A DNA stretch of 64,000 nucleotides from Actinobacillus genomosp. 1 (lineage in GTDB: Bacteria; Pseudomonadota; Gammaproteobacteria; Enterobacterales; Pasteurellaceae): positions 1,622,501 to 1,686,500 of the forward strand of contig NZ_CP103834.1 in assembly GCF_029774175.1 (NCBI RefSeq), given 5' to 3'. Positions within the stretch are counted from its first letter, which is position 1; every line of letters starts with the position of its first letter. The notes under the pieces were generated by a model. That model saw nothing but the letters and a program-made list of their open reading frames with translations. It did not search any database and was not told the origin of the DNA. The translations under genes and the position numbers were made by a program. Below are positions 45,996 through 54,024 of the stretch, one piece after another.

Positions 45996-46517
45996 ATGTT
46001 ATTGGTAAACCTTACCTTTGTTAGCTTTTTTATTATCCGCTTGTATAGCTTGAGTATTTCGATTAGAAATGAGAAGGAGCTTATCCAAAAAGGTGCTACG
46101 CAACACGGCAGTAAAAATTCAAAGCTGTTATCTATTGTGCATGTTCTGTTCTATTTTTCCGCATTATTTGAAGCGAATTATTTTGCACACCATTGGGATT
46201 ATCTCAGCACGATCGGTACAATTACTGTACTTTTAGCCTATATTGCGCTCTTTTGGGTAATCAATGAATTAAAAGAAATTTGGACGGTGAAACTCTATAT
46301 TTTACCGAACCACCAAATTAACACTTCTACGTTATTCAGAACGATTAAACACCCTAACTATTTCCTCAATATCATTCCGGAACTGATTGGTGTGGTGCTA
46401 CTTTGTCATGCGTGGAACACCTTGATGTATTTATTCCCTGTTTACCTCGTTGTGTTAGGTATTCGTATTTATCAAGAAGAAAAAGTGATGAAGCCGTTAT
46501 TTGAGCAAGTTAAATAA
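45996..46517 (+). CDS. Membrane protein, isoprenylcysteine methyltransferase-like family
   Basis: 173 residues with four or five membrane segments. The C-terminal half shows the ICMT/PEMT pattern (KHPNYFLNIIPELIGVVLL, then YLVVLGIRIYQEEKVM with the ending Glu-Glu), which binds SAM at the membrane. In bacteria the substrate of this family is usually unknown. Start ATG 45996 after AAAGGAG. Confidence 0.75.
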   Translation: MLLVNLTFVSFFIIRLYSLSISIRNEKELIQKGATQHGSKNSKLLSIVHVLFYFSALFEANYFAHHWDYLSTIGTITVLLAYIALFWVINELKEIWTVKLYILPNHQINTSTLFRTIKHPNYFLNIIPELIGVVLLCHAWNTLMYLFPVYLVVLGIRIYQEEKVMKPLFEQVK

Positions 46518-46527
46518 GCAATAAATA

Positions 46528-46571
46528 ACAAGCGGTTAAATTTGCAAAATTTTCTGCAAATTTAACCGCTT
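46528..46571. repeat. 44-bp palindromic repeat, left copy flanking the retron/fic block
   Basis: Identical base for base to 49341-49384. Each copy is an inverted pair of uptake signals (AAGCGGTTAAATTTGCA and its complement, 17-bp arms) around AAATTTTC. It may also terminate the ICMT-like gene. Confidence 0.9.
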
Positions 46572-46609
46572 TATTTATAATCTATAAAGATTTCAATAAA
46601 ATATTTCTA

Positions 46610-47524
46610 TTATAAATTTTTAGGAGGAATTTTTTGCAACCTAGCTTTTAATTTTTTACCATCTTTAGGATGAATTCTTGCTAAATTATTAACTCTACCT
46701 AATGTGCTTTTATATAGTTTTTCGTATGTTACATTTTTAGATCTTTGTTCATACTCTTTTTCACATTGATAAACCGCCGCTTTTATATTGTCTCGCACCT
46801 TTTTAGATAAGGTTACTGATCTTCTATTTACATTTATACCATGTATCTCCTGCCTATCATTTTTAGGCATAATCCTATGTTTTTTACGATTTAGTTTTAC
46901 ACCTATCAATTTCAGCATACTATGAATATCTGCAATAATTTCTGTTTTTTCAGAACGTGAAAATGGACGCTTAGCTGATATGGAAATATCATCTACATAA
47001 CGGGTATATGTAAACCCCTGAATTTCTAATTTTTTTACCAATTCACTTTCTGCCTTAAATAAAACTAAATTGCAGATATAACTACTTGGTATTGCACCTT
47101 GAGCCAAAAAGCCTTTATAAGTAATTAAATCAGCTAAAAATTCTGATATATCTTTTGGAAAATGAAAAACACTTTTCCATACAGAAATAACAATATCTTT
47201 ACTGATACTAGGAAAGAAATTTTTTACATCCTCAGTAATAATATTTTGACTATTTAGATGAATTTCAGCATCTTTAATGTAATCCTTTCCTTTTAACGAA
47301 CCTTGTAAGTAATCTGGATAGATAACTTTCTCAAGAAAAATTCTTTTTATTTTTTTATGTATTTTTTTAAGTGATGGTTTTACATCAAACGTATATCTTT
47401 TACTTCCATCTTTTTTAGTTTCTATTTTTGAAATAAAAAACATATTATCTGAATTTTTCCTGATATTTTCTAATTCAGATAATTCTATCCCTAGAAGATC
47501 AGATAGTGTTAATAAACTACTCAC
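46610..47524 (-). CDS. Retron-type reverse transcriptase
   Basis: 304 residues from GTG 47524. RT blocks in order: TEDVKNFFPSISKDIVISVW (first catalytic Asp), KGFLAQGAIPSSYICNLVLF, the catalytic YVDD box (YTRYVDDISISA), GVKLNRKKHRIM, and EIHGINVNRRSVTLSKKVRDNIKAAVYQCE, which lies where retron enzymes have their VTG-type motif. The length and lack of maturase or endonuclease domains fit a retron rather than a group II intron. No good ribosome site precedes the GTG; the reading frame stays open 19 more codons upstream and no other ATG, GTG or TTG occurs there. G+C is low. Confidence 0.85.
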   Translation of the reverse strand: MSSLLTLSDLLGIELSELENIRKNSDNMFFISKIETKKDGSKRYTFDVKPSLKKIHKKIKRIFLEKVIYPDYLQGSLKGKDYIKDAEIHLNSQNIITEDVKNFFPSISKDIVISVWKSVFHFPKDISEFLADLITYKGFLAQGAIPSSYICNLVLFKAESELVKKLEIQGFTYTRYVDDISISAKRPFSRSEKTEIIADIHSMLKLIGVKLNRKKHRIMPKNDRQEIHGINVNRRSVTLSKKVRDNIKAAVYQCEKEYEQRSKNVTYEKLYKSTLGRVNNLARIHPKDGKKLKARLQKIPPKNL

Positions 47525-47546
47525 AGGTTGGTAAGGATATATTGGC

Positions 47547-47834
47547 TTATTCAGGTTTGGACTCCATCAAAGATAACGCTAGATGAGATAATTTTTCCGC
47601 TAATTCTAAAGAAATTCCTTCCTGTTCTGTAGAATCTGAAGCTAAAAAAATCAAAATACTTGGTGGGATCTGCAATGCTTTACAAATTGCATTTATAGCA
47701 GATAAATTTGGCTCACGTTTTCCTTGTTCTAATAAGGTCAAATATGAAATGGAAAGATCAGAATCTTTAGCTAGCTGAGTTTTAGTTATGCCTTTTTGAT
47801 TACGACACAATGTTATTGCTTTTCCAATATTCAT
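47547..47834 (-). CDS. XRE-family HTH protein of the retron cassette
   Basis: 95 residues from ATG 47834. A Cro/CI-type HTH covers about residues 3-62 (ITLCRNQKGITKTQLAKDSD, LSISYLTLLEQGKREPNLS). The tail (EQEGISLELAEKLSHLALSLMESKPE) is helical. Some retrons (type VI in current schemes, as I recall) carry an HTH protein as accessory or toxin/antitoxin partner. It lies 22 bp before the RT. It could also simply regulate the cassette. Confidence 0.75.
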   Translation of the reverse strand: MNIGKAITLCRNQKGITKTQLAKDSDLSISYLTLLEQGKREPNLSAINAICKALQIPPSILIFLASDSTEQEGISLELAEKLSHLALSLMESKPE

Positions 47835-47880
47835 CACACTTACCTTAAAGAAAAAAGAATAACCTGTTACTAACGACACA

Positions 47881-48108
47881 TTATTCTGTAAAATATAAAA
47901 AAAGCTTAGCAAGCCAAGGTAGAACATCTAATGCTTTACCAATCAAATCTAAAATTTGATCATTTGAACTTAATTGTGCCTTTTGTAATTCCTGAATTAC
48001 AGAATCTAGTCTTTGTCGTTGGCTGTTATCCATCACATCATGCTGTTCCATTTGTAGTTGTTTTAAAACTTTAATGGATTCTTCTAAAACCAATGATTTT
48101 TTGTTCAT
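47881..48108 (-). CDS. 75-residue helical protein, possible retron effector
   Basis: From ATG 48108 (AAAGGTTAAAAA ahead) to TAA 47881. The N-terminal 55 residues are Gln/Leu-rich and probably coiled-coil; the C-terminus (LDLIGKALDVLPWLAKLFLYF) is amphipathic to hydrophobic, as in small membrane-acting toxins. It lies between the structured region and the HTH gene on the same strand. No family is recognised. A role as effector is inference from position and from the tail. Confidence 0.55.
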   Translation of the reverse strand: MNKKSLVLEESIKVLKQLQMEQHDVMDNSQRQRLDSVIQELQKAQLSSNDQILDLIGKALDVLPWLAKLFLYFTE

Positions 48109-48430
48109 TTTTTAACCTTTATTATCTAACAGTGCGACATTGCACCAGTTGTCAAAACAATGTTGAACTGAATAGAAATGGGATGGATAACACAGGTTAC
48201 TCATTGTCTTCGGATAACGAAGTTATCCGTACCAGTTGTTTTAAGCTGTATCAGTTCTTAATCAAACTTAATACTTAGGTGGCTTAGTTGCTTAGCATCT
48301 ACTGGAAATATGGTTATAAATAACCGACTCATGAGAGCCACTGTCATAGTTCAACTTCAGGTTAAAATTTTAGAAGAAACATCAGGAGGGAACCTCCTGT
48401 CAGATGAGATAATAGCACTTGTATTTATAC
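48109..48430 (-). ncRNA. Candidate retron msr-msd non-coding RNA region
   Basis: No gene fits this 326-bp gap, but it is rich in structure. An 8-bp inverted repeat (TATTATCT at 48120-48127, AGATAATA at 48407-48414) brackets it like a1/a2 of a retron. Inside are two tight stems, CAGGAGG/CCTCCTG (48383-48399) and CGGATAAC/GTTATCCG (48211-48229), both with a 3-base loop, plus GGTTA/TAACC near 48313-48326. On the minus strand TATAAAT (48429-48423) sits just before a1 as a -10. Placement upstream of the RT gene on the same strand is right for a retron. The branching G and the reverse-transcribed part cannot be fixed by eye. Confidence 0.5.
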
Positions 48431-48434
48431 TAAA

Positions 48435-49286
48435 TCAATATTTTTTTGACTCTAAGTCAAAAATTATTCTTTCTTTGTTTATGTGCAATAATCGATTACT
48501 CAGTTCATTTTTTTCTTCAAGCAATAAATTGCGGATAAAACGTACGAGAAACTCCGTGTTTTCATAGATGCCTTTAGCGAGATTATTATAGTTTGCTCGT
48601 ACCAATGCATTACGGAAATACCACGCATTTTCGGCAAAAATATCATTGGTTGCATTGAAGCCCAAAGTGTGAAGATATTTGATAAAGAATACGGCGGTAG
48701 TTCTGGTATTTCCTTCTTCAAAGCAGTGAATTTGCCATAGTTGTGCGATAAATTGCGCTAAATGTTCGATAACTTGGTCAATTGATAGCCCTTTATAGCT
48801 GAATTTACGTTCTTGGGCTAAATCGTATTCTAAAGTTGCCAACAATTCGGAAGCCATGCCGTAAGTCACGGTTGCACCGTCTAGTACCCACTCTTTTTTT
48901 GTAATATTATAAGTTCGTAATTGCCCAGCGTGCGGATAAATACCTTGAAACAGATATTTGTGAATGGCTAAATATTGATTCGCATTGAATGAAAAAGCTG
49001 GCTCAGAGAGCAATTTGGCAATACGTACCGAAACTTTATCCGCTTCTTCAGTACGATTTTCAATTTCTTTTGTCGGATTTGCTTGGTAATAACCTTCGAT
49101 CCACTGTTCTGCCGTTTCAAACGAGATTTCACCTTCAATATGTTTAATCGCCGTTTCTCGTAAATAAGACGACGGTTTTAACCCATCGACATCTTGTAAA
49201 CCGATAGCGGTTTGCCAAGCATAGCTTTTCTCTAGTTTGGAAGGTTCAAGATGGCGGATATATTCAGCGAAGGGATCTTTGGTCAT
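48435..49286 (-). CDS. fic: Fic-domain protein
   Basis: 283 residues. The Fic core is at about residues 105-215, with the active loop HCFEEGNTRTTA (pattern HxFxEGNxR; the last Arg of the general pattern is replaced, as in the GNTRT branch). Fic enzymes usually transfer AMP from ATP to hydroxyls of target proteins. The lead-in QLWQIH and upstream flap (ITKKEWVLDGATVTYG) are typical. Its 3' end contains a hairpin, TTTTTGACT/AGTCAAAAA (48443-48463), which may terminate it ahead of the retron. Same strand as the retron and within the same repeat-flanked block. The target is unknown. Confidence 0.85.
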   Translation of the reverse strand: MTKDPFAEYIRHLEPSKLEKSYAWQTAIGLQDVDGLKPSSYLRETAIKHIEGEISFETAEQWIEGYYQANPTKEIENRTEEADKVSVRIAKLLSEPAFSFNANQYLAIHKYLFQGIYPHAGQLRTYNITKKEWVLDGATVTYGMASELLATLEYDLAQERKFSYKGLSIDQVIEHLAQFIAQLWQIHCFEEGNTRTTAVFFIKYLHTLGFNATNDIFAENAWYFRNALVRANYNNLAKGIYENTEFLVRFIRNLLLEEKNELSNRLLHINKERIIFDLESKKY

Positions 49287-49340
49287 ATCAGGATTCTCAT
49301 AAGTTTGAATAACGATATTTTAATTAGAACAAGAGTAAAG

Positions 49341-49384
49341 ACAAGCGGTTAAATTTGCAAAATTTTCTGCAAATTTAACCGCTT
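49341..49384. repeat. 44-bp palindromic repeat, right copy flanking the retron/fic block
   Basis: Same 44 bases in the same orientation as 46528-46571, 2813 bp apart. As a 17-bp-arm hairpin it can also serve as terminator for the DUF3298 lipoprotein gene. Confidence 0.9.
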
Positions 49385-49399
49385 GTTTATATGGCTTAA

Positions 49400-50407
49400 T
49401 TACTCATTTCCAGCCGGAATATGATCCGGGGCTAAATCGTAGCCGTCTTTCGGTTTACGTTGATATTCCGGATTAAGCAACTGATTGATTTCATACCAAG
49501 GTACGGTCAAGCTGATTTCACCTTCAGCGAATGGGCCTAACGCATACGGCGGATAAATAAATTTCACCCCGTCATCGGTAAATAAGAAATCTTCCGACAC
49601 ATAAAAGTCTTGTTTAGGGGTAAAAGTTTCACGTTTACCGTTCACATCCGGTGCGCTACGCTGTTCATAATACCCCCACAAAATCGCAGATAACTCCACT
49701 TGTTTTGCCGCTGAAAGTAAGTCGTCCAATAAAATAATCCGTTTTTTATTCACATCAATATTAAAATATTTGGTGTGATAATTGTTATGTGCGCCGCCAC
49801 TGTATTCGTCATAGTTTTGGAAAAAAGTCACAATATTATGGCGTTGTCCTAAATAAATGGTTTCCGCCGTACTGGAAATCGCAAGGATCCCACCTTCTTT
49901 TAGCATTGCTAAACTTTCTTGATAATCTCTGTCCAAGGCTGTTTTCAGTTGATTTAACTCGTCACCGGTTATCGCATTGCGATCGATCTTACTGTCGGCA
50001 TCCGCCGTAACAGGCTGATAGCTGATTAAAATCTGTTTTGCCAATAAGTTATCCAACCATTCAAAGCCGGTTTTGGCAAGGCTGACAAAATAATATTGTT
50101 CGGCGGAAAGAATCGCTTGTTCCTGATTAACTTGCGGTTCGAATTTTATGCGTTCCGTTTTAGCAAAAAACGGATAAATTTCAACATCTAGCGCAGGGAA
50201 AGTTGCTAATGCAGAATCCGCTTTTTCTGCAATCGGTTGCGGTAAAGCGGTTGATTCTTGCTGAAATTTTGCAACTTGTTCATTTAATTGAGCAATTTTT
50301 TGTTCGGCTTGTTGTAATTTCTCGGTTAATGCCCGCGTATTTTTATCATCACAAGCGGAAAGGATAAATACCCCTGAAAACAGTAGCGCAAGTGCCGTTT
50401 TGTTCAT
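49400..50407 (-). CDS. Lipoprotein with DUF3298 (RsiV-like) domain
   Basis: 335 residues from ATG 50407 (AAGGAG six bases before). Lipobox FILSAC, then a short coiled coil (ALTEKLQQAEQKIAQLNEQVAKF), and a C-terminal DUF3298 domain with YSGGAHNNYHTKYFNIDV and LYGDDGVKFIYPPYALGPFAEG-like sequence. Such domains occur in periplasmic lysozyme-binding anti-sigma factors and in stand-alone lipoproteins. Ligand unknown. The frame upstream to 50623 is not used. Confidence 0.8.
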   Translation of the reverse strand: MNKTALALLFSGVFILSACDDKNTRALTEKLQQAEQKIAQLNEQVAKFQQESTALPQPIAEKADSALATFPALDVEIYPFFAKTERIKFEPQVNQEQAILSAEQYYFVSLAKTGFEWLDNLLAKQILISYQPVTADADSKIDRNAITGDELNQLKTALDRDYQESLAMLKEGGILAISSTAETIYLGQRHNIVTFFQNYDEYSGGAHNNYHTKYFNIDVNKKRIILLDDLLSAAKQVELSAILWGYYEQRSAPDVNGKRETFTPKQDFYVSEDFLFTDDGVKFIYPPYALGPFAEGEISLTVPWYEINQLLNPEYQRKPKDGYDLAPDHIPAGNE

Positions 50408-50623
50408 CATAAACTCCTTAATTAAAGCGGTTAAATTACCTACAAAAATAGCAAAAACACCATAAATTGCAATCATTTTCCCATTTTTTACTCCGCCTAA
50501 CCTACGATATTTACCTTGCCTATTACGGGGTGAAAATGCGATAATAAAATGCTTTTTTGTCCGGCGAAATTGTCGGACTATTTGTAAAAAATAACGAAAA
50601 AAGCACCGCTTGCCAATCAGCAA

Positions 50624-50877
50624 ATACGCAAGTCTAAGTGATTGATTTTGCAGTTCGTTCGAGACAAGAAGAATGAAACGTAAGACAAAAACGTCACCTT
50701 GAGCCGGCTTAATTAAAACCTACTTTCGACAGTCGGGAGACTGCCCCTCAAATCCGAGAAGAATACATCGGTATTCTAGGTAATAAAAATGGATTTAACT
50801 TTGCGCATTACTGCCATTAAAAGGACGTTTAATTCTGTCGGCAATGTAAAAACAAAAATGAAAAATGAGAAAACACA
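50624..50877 (+). promoter_or_regulatory. Leader of rne, probable autoregulatory 5' UTR
   Basis: About 250 bp without a gene. It holds ATTGATTTTGCA..., then CGACAGTCGGGAGACTGCCCC (GTC-stem hairpin at about 50726-50748) and CCGAGAAGAATACATCGG with a second pairing. RNase E genes of gamma-proteobacteria carry long structured leaders that the enzyme itself cuts to limit its level; the CAGTC-GGGA-GACTG hairpin and following C run look like the conserved core, from memory. Confidence 0.5.
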
Positions 50878-53862
50878 ATGAAAAGAATGTTAATCAATGC
50901 GACTCAAAAAGAAGAGTTGCGCGTTGCGCTCGTTGATGGGCAACGTTTATTCGATTTAGATATCGAAAGCCCGGGACACGAACAAAAAAAATCAAATATC
51001 TACAAAGGGAAAATCACCCGTGTTGAACCAAGTCTTGAAGCCGCATTCGTAGATTACGGTGCGGAACGTCACGGCTTCCTTCCTTTAAAAGAAATCTCTC
51101 GTGAATACTTCCCTGCGGATTATGTATTCAACGGTCGCCCGAATATCAAAGATATTATCAAAGAAGGGCAAGAAGTGATTGTCCAAGTGAGCAAAGAAGA
51201 ACGCGGTAATAAAGGTGCAGCGCTTACCACTTTCATCTCGCTTGCCGGCAGTTATTTAGTCTTAATGCCGAATAACCCGCGTGCGGGCGGTATTTCTCGT
51301 CGTATCGAGGGTGATGAACGCTTAGAATTAAAAGAAGCGTTAGATTGCTTAGACGTGCCGGAAGACGTCGGTTTAATCGTACGTACCGCCGGCGTAGGTA
51401 AATCGCCGGAAGAGCTTCAATGGGATTTAAAAGTTTTATTACATCATTGGGACGCAATCAAAAAAGCGGCGGAATCTCGTCCTGCACCATTCTTGATTCA
51501 TCAAGAAAGTGATGTGATTGTGCGTGCGATTCGTGACTATCTCCGTCGTGACATCGGCGAAATTTTAATCGATAACAAAAAAATCTTCGAAAAAGCGAAA
51601 AACCATATTCGTTTAGTGCGTCCGGATTTCATCAATCGTGTACGTTTATACGAAGGTGAAGTACCGTTATTCAGCCATTATCAAATCGAATCGCAAATCG
51701 AATCGGCGTTCCAACGTGAAGTACGTTTACCGTCAGGCGGTTCAATCGTTATTGACGTAACTGAAGCATTAACGGCGATTGATATTAACTCGTCACGTTC
51801 AACCCGTGGCGGCGATATCGAAGAAACCGCACTAAATACCAACTTAGAAGCAGCAGACGAAATTGCACGTCAATTACGTTTACGTGACTTAGGTGGCTTG
51901 ATTGTCATCGACTTTATCGATATGACCCCTGTGCGTCATCAACGTGAAGTGGAAAACCGCATCCGTGAAGCGACACGTCAAGACCGTGCGCGTATTCAAT
52001 TCGGGCGTATTTCACGTTTCGGTTTATTAGAAATGAGCCGTCAGCGTTTAAGTCCTTCATTAAGCGAAGCTTCAAGCCACGTATGCCCTCGTTGTCAAGG
52101 TACGGGTAAAGTGCGTGATAACGAATCTATCGCACTTTCGATTTTACGTTTATTGGAAGAAGAGGCGATCAAAGAAAATACCGCACAAGTTCACACTATC
52201 GTGCCGGTGCAAATCGCATCTTACTTACTGAATGAAAAACGTAAAGCGATCTCAAGTATCGAAAAACGTCATGATGTACAAGTGGTGGTGGTGCCGAATG
52301 AAAGTATGGAAACTCCGCATTTCAGCGTATATCGTTTACGTGAAAGCGAAGTGTTGCCAACGCTTAGTTACGATTTAGCGAAACACTATGAAGTACGTGA
52401 AGAAGATAATCAGTCTTTCAATCACGCAAGTCCGGTTGCGGACGAAGCGTTAGTGACACGTAATGAACCGGTGATTACCGTTGAATCCGTCTTACAAAGT
52501 ACAGAGCTTAACCTTCAACCCGCACCGACTCCAGTAGAACAGGTTAAACCTTCACTACTTAGTCGTTTGGTTGCAAAAGTAAAAAGTTTCTTTGCGCCTG
52601 AAGAGAAAGTTGAAGAGAAACCGAAGCCGAAAGCACGTAATCAGCGTGATCGCCGCAATCGCCGTGAACGTCCGAACCGTGCGGAACGTCAAGAACGCAA
52701 ACAAGCTCAAGCACAACAAGAAGAGCAAAAAGTACAACGTCAGGAACGTAATCAAGAACGTAATGAGACGAAAAAAGTACGCCGTCAAGTGGTTGAAGAA
52801 GTTGCCGGTGTACAAGAAGCACAAGTCGAGCAACGTGCGGTTAAAGAGGTAGCTGCAACGGAACGCCGCCAACGTCGTGATTTACGTAAAAAAGTACGTG
52901 TAGAGAATGCGGAAAACACAGCTATCGTTGCTCAAGTTGTAGAAGACAAGCTACAAAACGTGGAGAAAATCCAACCGCTTGTTACACAGGATGAACAGCC
53001 GGCAGTAGCAAATGAGGAACGTCAAGAGACACGTGAAAACGGTCGTCAGCGCCGTCTTCCTCGTCATCTTCGCGTAGGTAATCAACGTCGCCGTGAAAAC
53101 AATAATCGTAAAGAGAATGTAGCAGCGGCAATGCCTTTAGCTGCGGCAGTCGCTTCTCCGGAAATGGCAAGCGGTAAGATTTGGGTAAAATTTAGCGAAC
53201 CGGTTTCAACCAACAAACCGAATAGCAAAACGGAAGAAAAACCTCGTTTCTTATCCGTAGATGAAATGCTTGAACAACAAACGAGCGAAGTTGTAAATGA
53301 AGTGATTGTCGAAACAAACCTTGAGGATAATGCAAGTTCTATTGCACCGATTGTCGGTTTTATTAAACAACCTTCCGATCGTGATCTTGTTAAAGAGAAC
53401 AAAGAGCGTTTACATCATCATATCGAAGAAAGCGAGCAAGCGGATGAGCAATTAGTTGAAAAAGCAATGGCAAAACACGTTGCGCCTTTAGGCGGTTTTG
53501 TTTCACAACATTCTGATCGTGATCTTGTTAAAGAAAAGAATGAGCGAGTACAAAAATACCAAGCTCAGGCAACCCAAGCCCCGGCGATTGAAAGTGCTAA
53601 TCCGCAAGCGATTTGCTTGCCCGTATCCGACTACCAAAGCGAATATAGCTTTAACGGTAAGTTAGGTACGTTCTCTCGCGTTATCCATACAAAAGCGGAA
53701 ATGACGGTAGCATCCGCACCTGAAAAAGTATTGGAAATGGTTTCCGCAACCGAATGGACTCAATCAAAATACTATTTCTACGGAAAAGGTTTTGGCGGAC
53801 ATTCAAGTGCGGTAAGTCACGTTCATTCTGCACCTCGTGTTGCCAATACGGATAATGAATAA
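50878..53862 (+). CDS. rne: Ribonuclease E
   Basis: 994 residues; endonuclease that starts mRNA decay and matures rRNA and tRNA, and scaffolds the degradosome. N-terminal catalytic half: S1 domain (about 35-120, IYKGKITRVEPSLEAAFVDYG), 5' sensor, DNase-I-like domain with metal Asp (VIDVTEALTAIDINSSRSTRG, LGGLIVIDFIDM) and Zn-link CPRCQGTGKVRD. The C-terminal half is disordered with Arg-rich RNA-binding stretches (about 575-680) and two repeats of a short motif near residues 823-840 and 868-885. The tail ends with an aromatic-Gly segment (KYYFYGKGFGGHSSAVSH). Same start MKRMLINAT as in E. coli. Confidence 0.96.
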   Translation: MKRMLINATQKEELRVALVDGQRLFDLDIESPGHEQKKSNIYKGKITRVEPSLEAAFVDYGAERHGFLPLKEISREYFPADYVFNGRPNIKDIIKEGQEVIVQVSKEERGNKGAALTTFISLAGSYLVLMPNNPRAGGISRRIEGDERLELKEALDCLDVPEDVGLIVRTAGVGKSPEELQWDLKVLLHHWDAIKKAAESRPAPFLIHQESDVIVRAIRDYLRRDIGEILIDNKKIFEKAKNHIRLVRPDFINRVRLYEGEVPLFSHYQIESQIESAFQREVRLPSGGSIVIDVTEALTAIDINSSRSTRGGDIEETALNTNLEAADEIARQLRLRDLGGLIVIDFIDMTPVRHQREVENRIREATRQDRARIQFGRISRFGLLEMSRQRLSPSLSEASSHVCPRCQGTGKVRDNESIALSILRLLEEEAIKENTAQVHTIVPVQIASYLLNEKRKAISSIEKRHDVQVVVVPNESMETPHFSVYRLRESEVLPTLSYDLAKHYEVREEDNQSFNHASPVADEALVTRNEPVITVESVLQSTELNLQPAPTPVEQVKPSLLSRLVAKVKSFFAPEEKVEEKPKPKARNQRDRRNRRERPNRAERQERKQAQAQQEEQKVQRQERNQERNETKKVRRQVVEEVAGVQEAQVEQRAVKEVAATERRQRRDLRKKVRVENAENTAIVAQVVEDKLQNVEKIQPLVTQDEQPAVANEERQETRENGRQRRLPRHLRVGNQRRRENNNRKENVAAAMPLAAAVASPEMASGKIWVKFSEPVSTNKPNSKTEEKPRFLSVDEMLEQQTSEVVNEVIVETNLEDNASSIAPIVGFIKQPSDRDLVKENKERLHHHIEESEQADEQLVEKAMAKHVAPLGGFVSQHSDRDLVKEKNERVQKYQAQATQAPAIESANPQAICLPVSDYQSEYSFNGKLGTFSRVIHTKAEMTVASAPEKVLEMVSATEWTQSKYYFYGKGFGGHSSAVSHVHSAPRVANTDNE

Positions 53863-53881
53863 TTATTAAAATTATGAATCG

Positions 53882-53914
53882 AAAGCCAACTGAAATTTCA
53901 GTTGGCTTTTTTTT
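53882..53914 (+). terminator. Terminator after rne
   Basis: AAAGCCAACTGAAA pairs with TTTCAGTTGGCTTT, followed by a run of Ts. Confidence 0.92.
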
Positions 53915-54024
53915 AAGCAAAAAGAAATATTTCCGGAAACTTATTTTATAAACTATGTTCTAAGTATTACGAGCGTGCTTAATTAAAAGTAGGCATCATT
54001 CATTTTTTACATAAGGAAACACAA

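Noticed and set aside
46528..49384. Transposon or integrase-driven island
   Set aside because: No transposase, integrase or tRNA is present. The flanking repeats are uptake-signal hairpins rather than typical terminal repeats or att sites.
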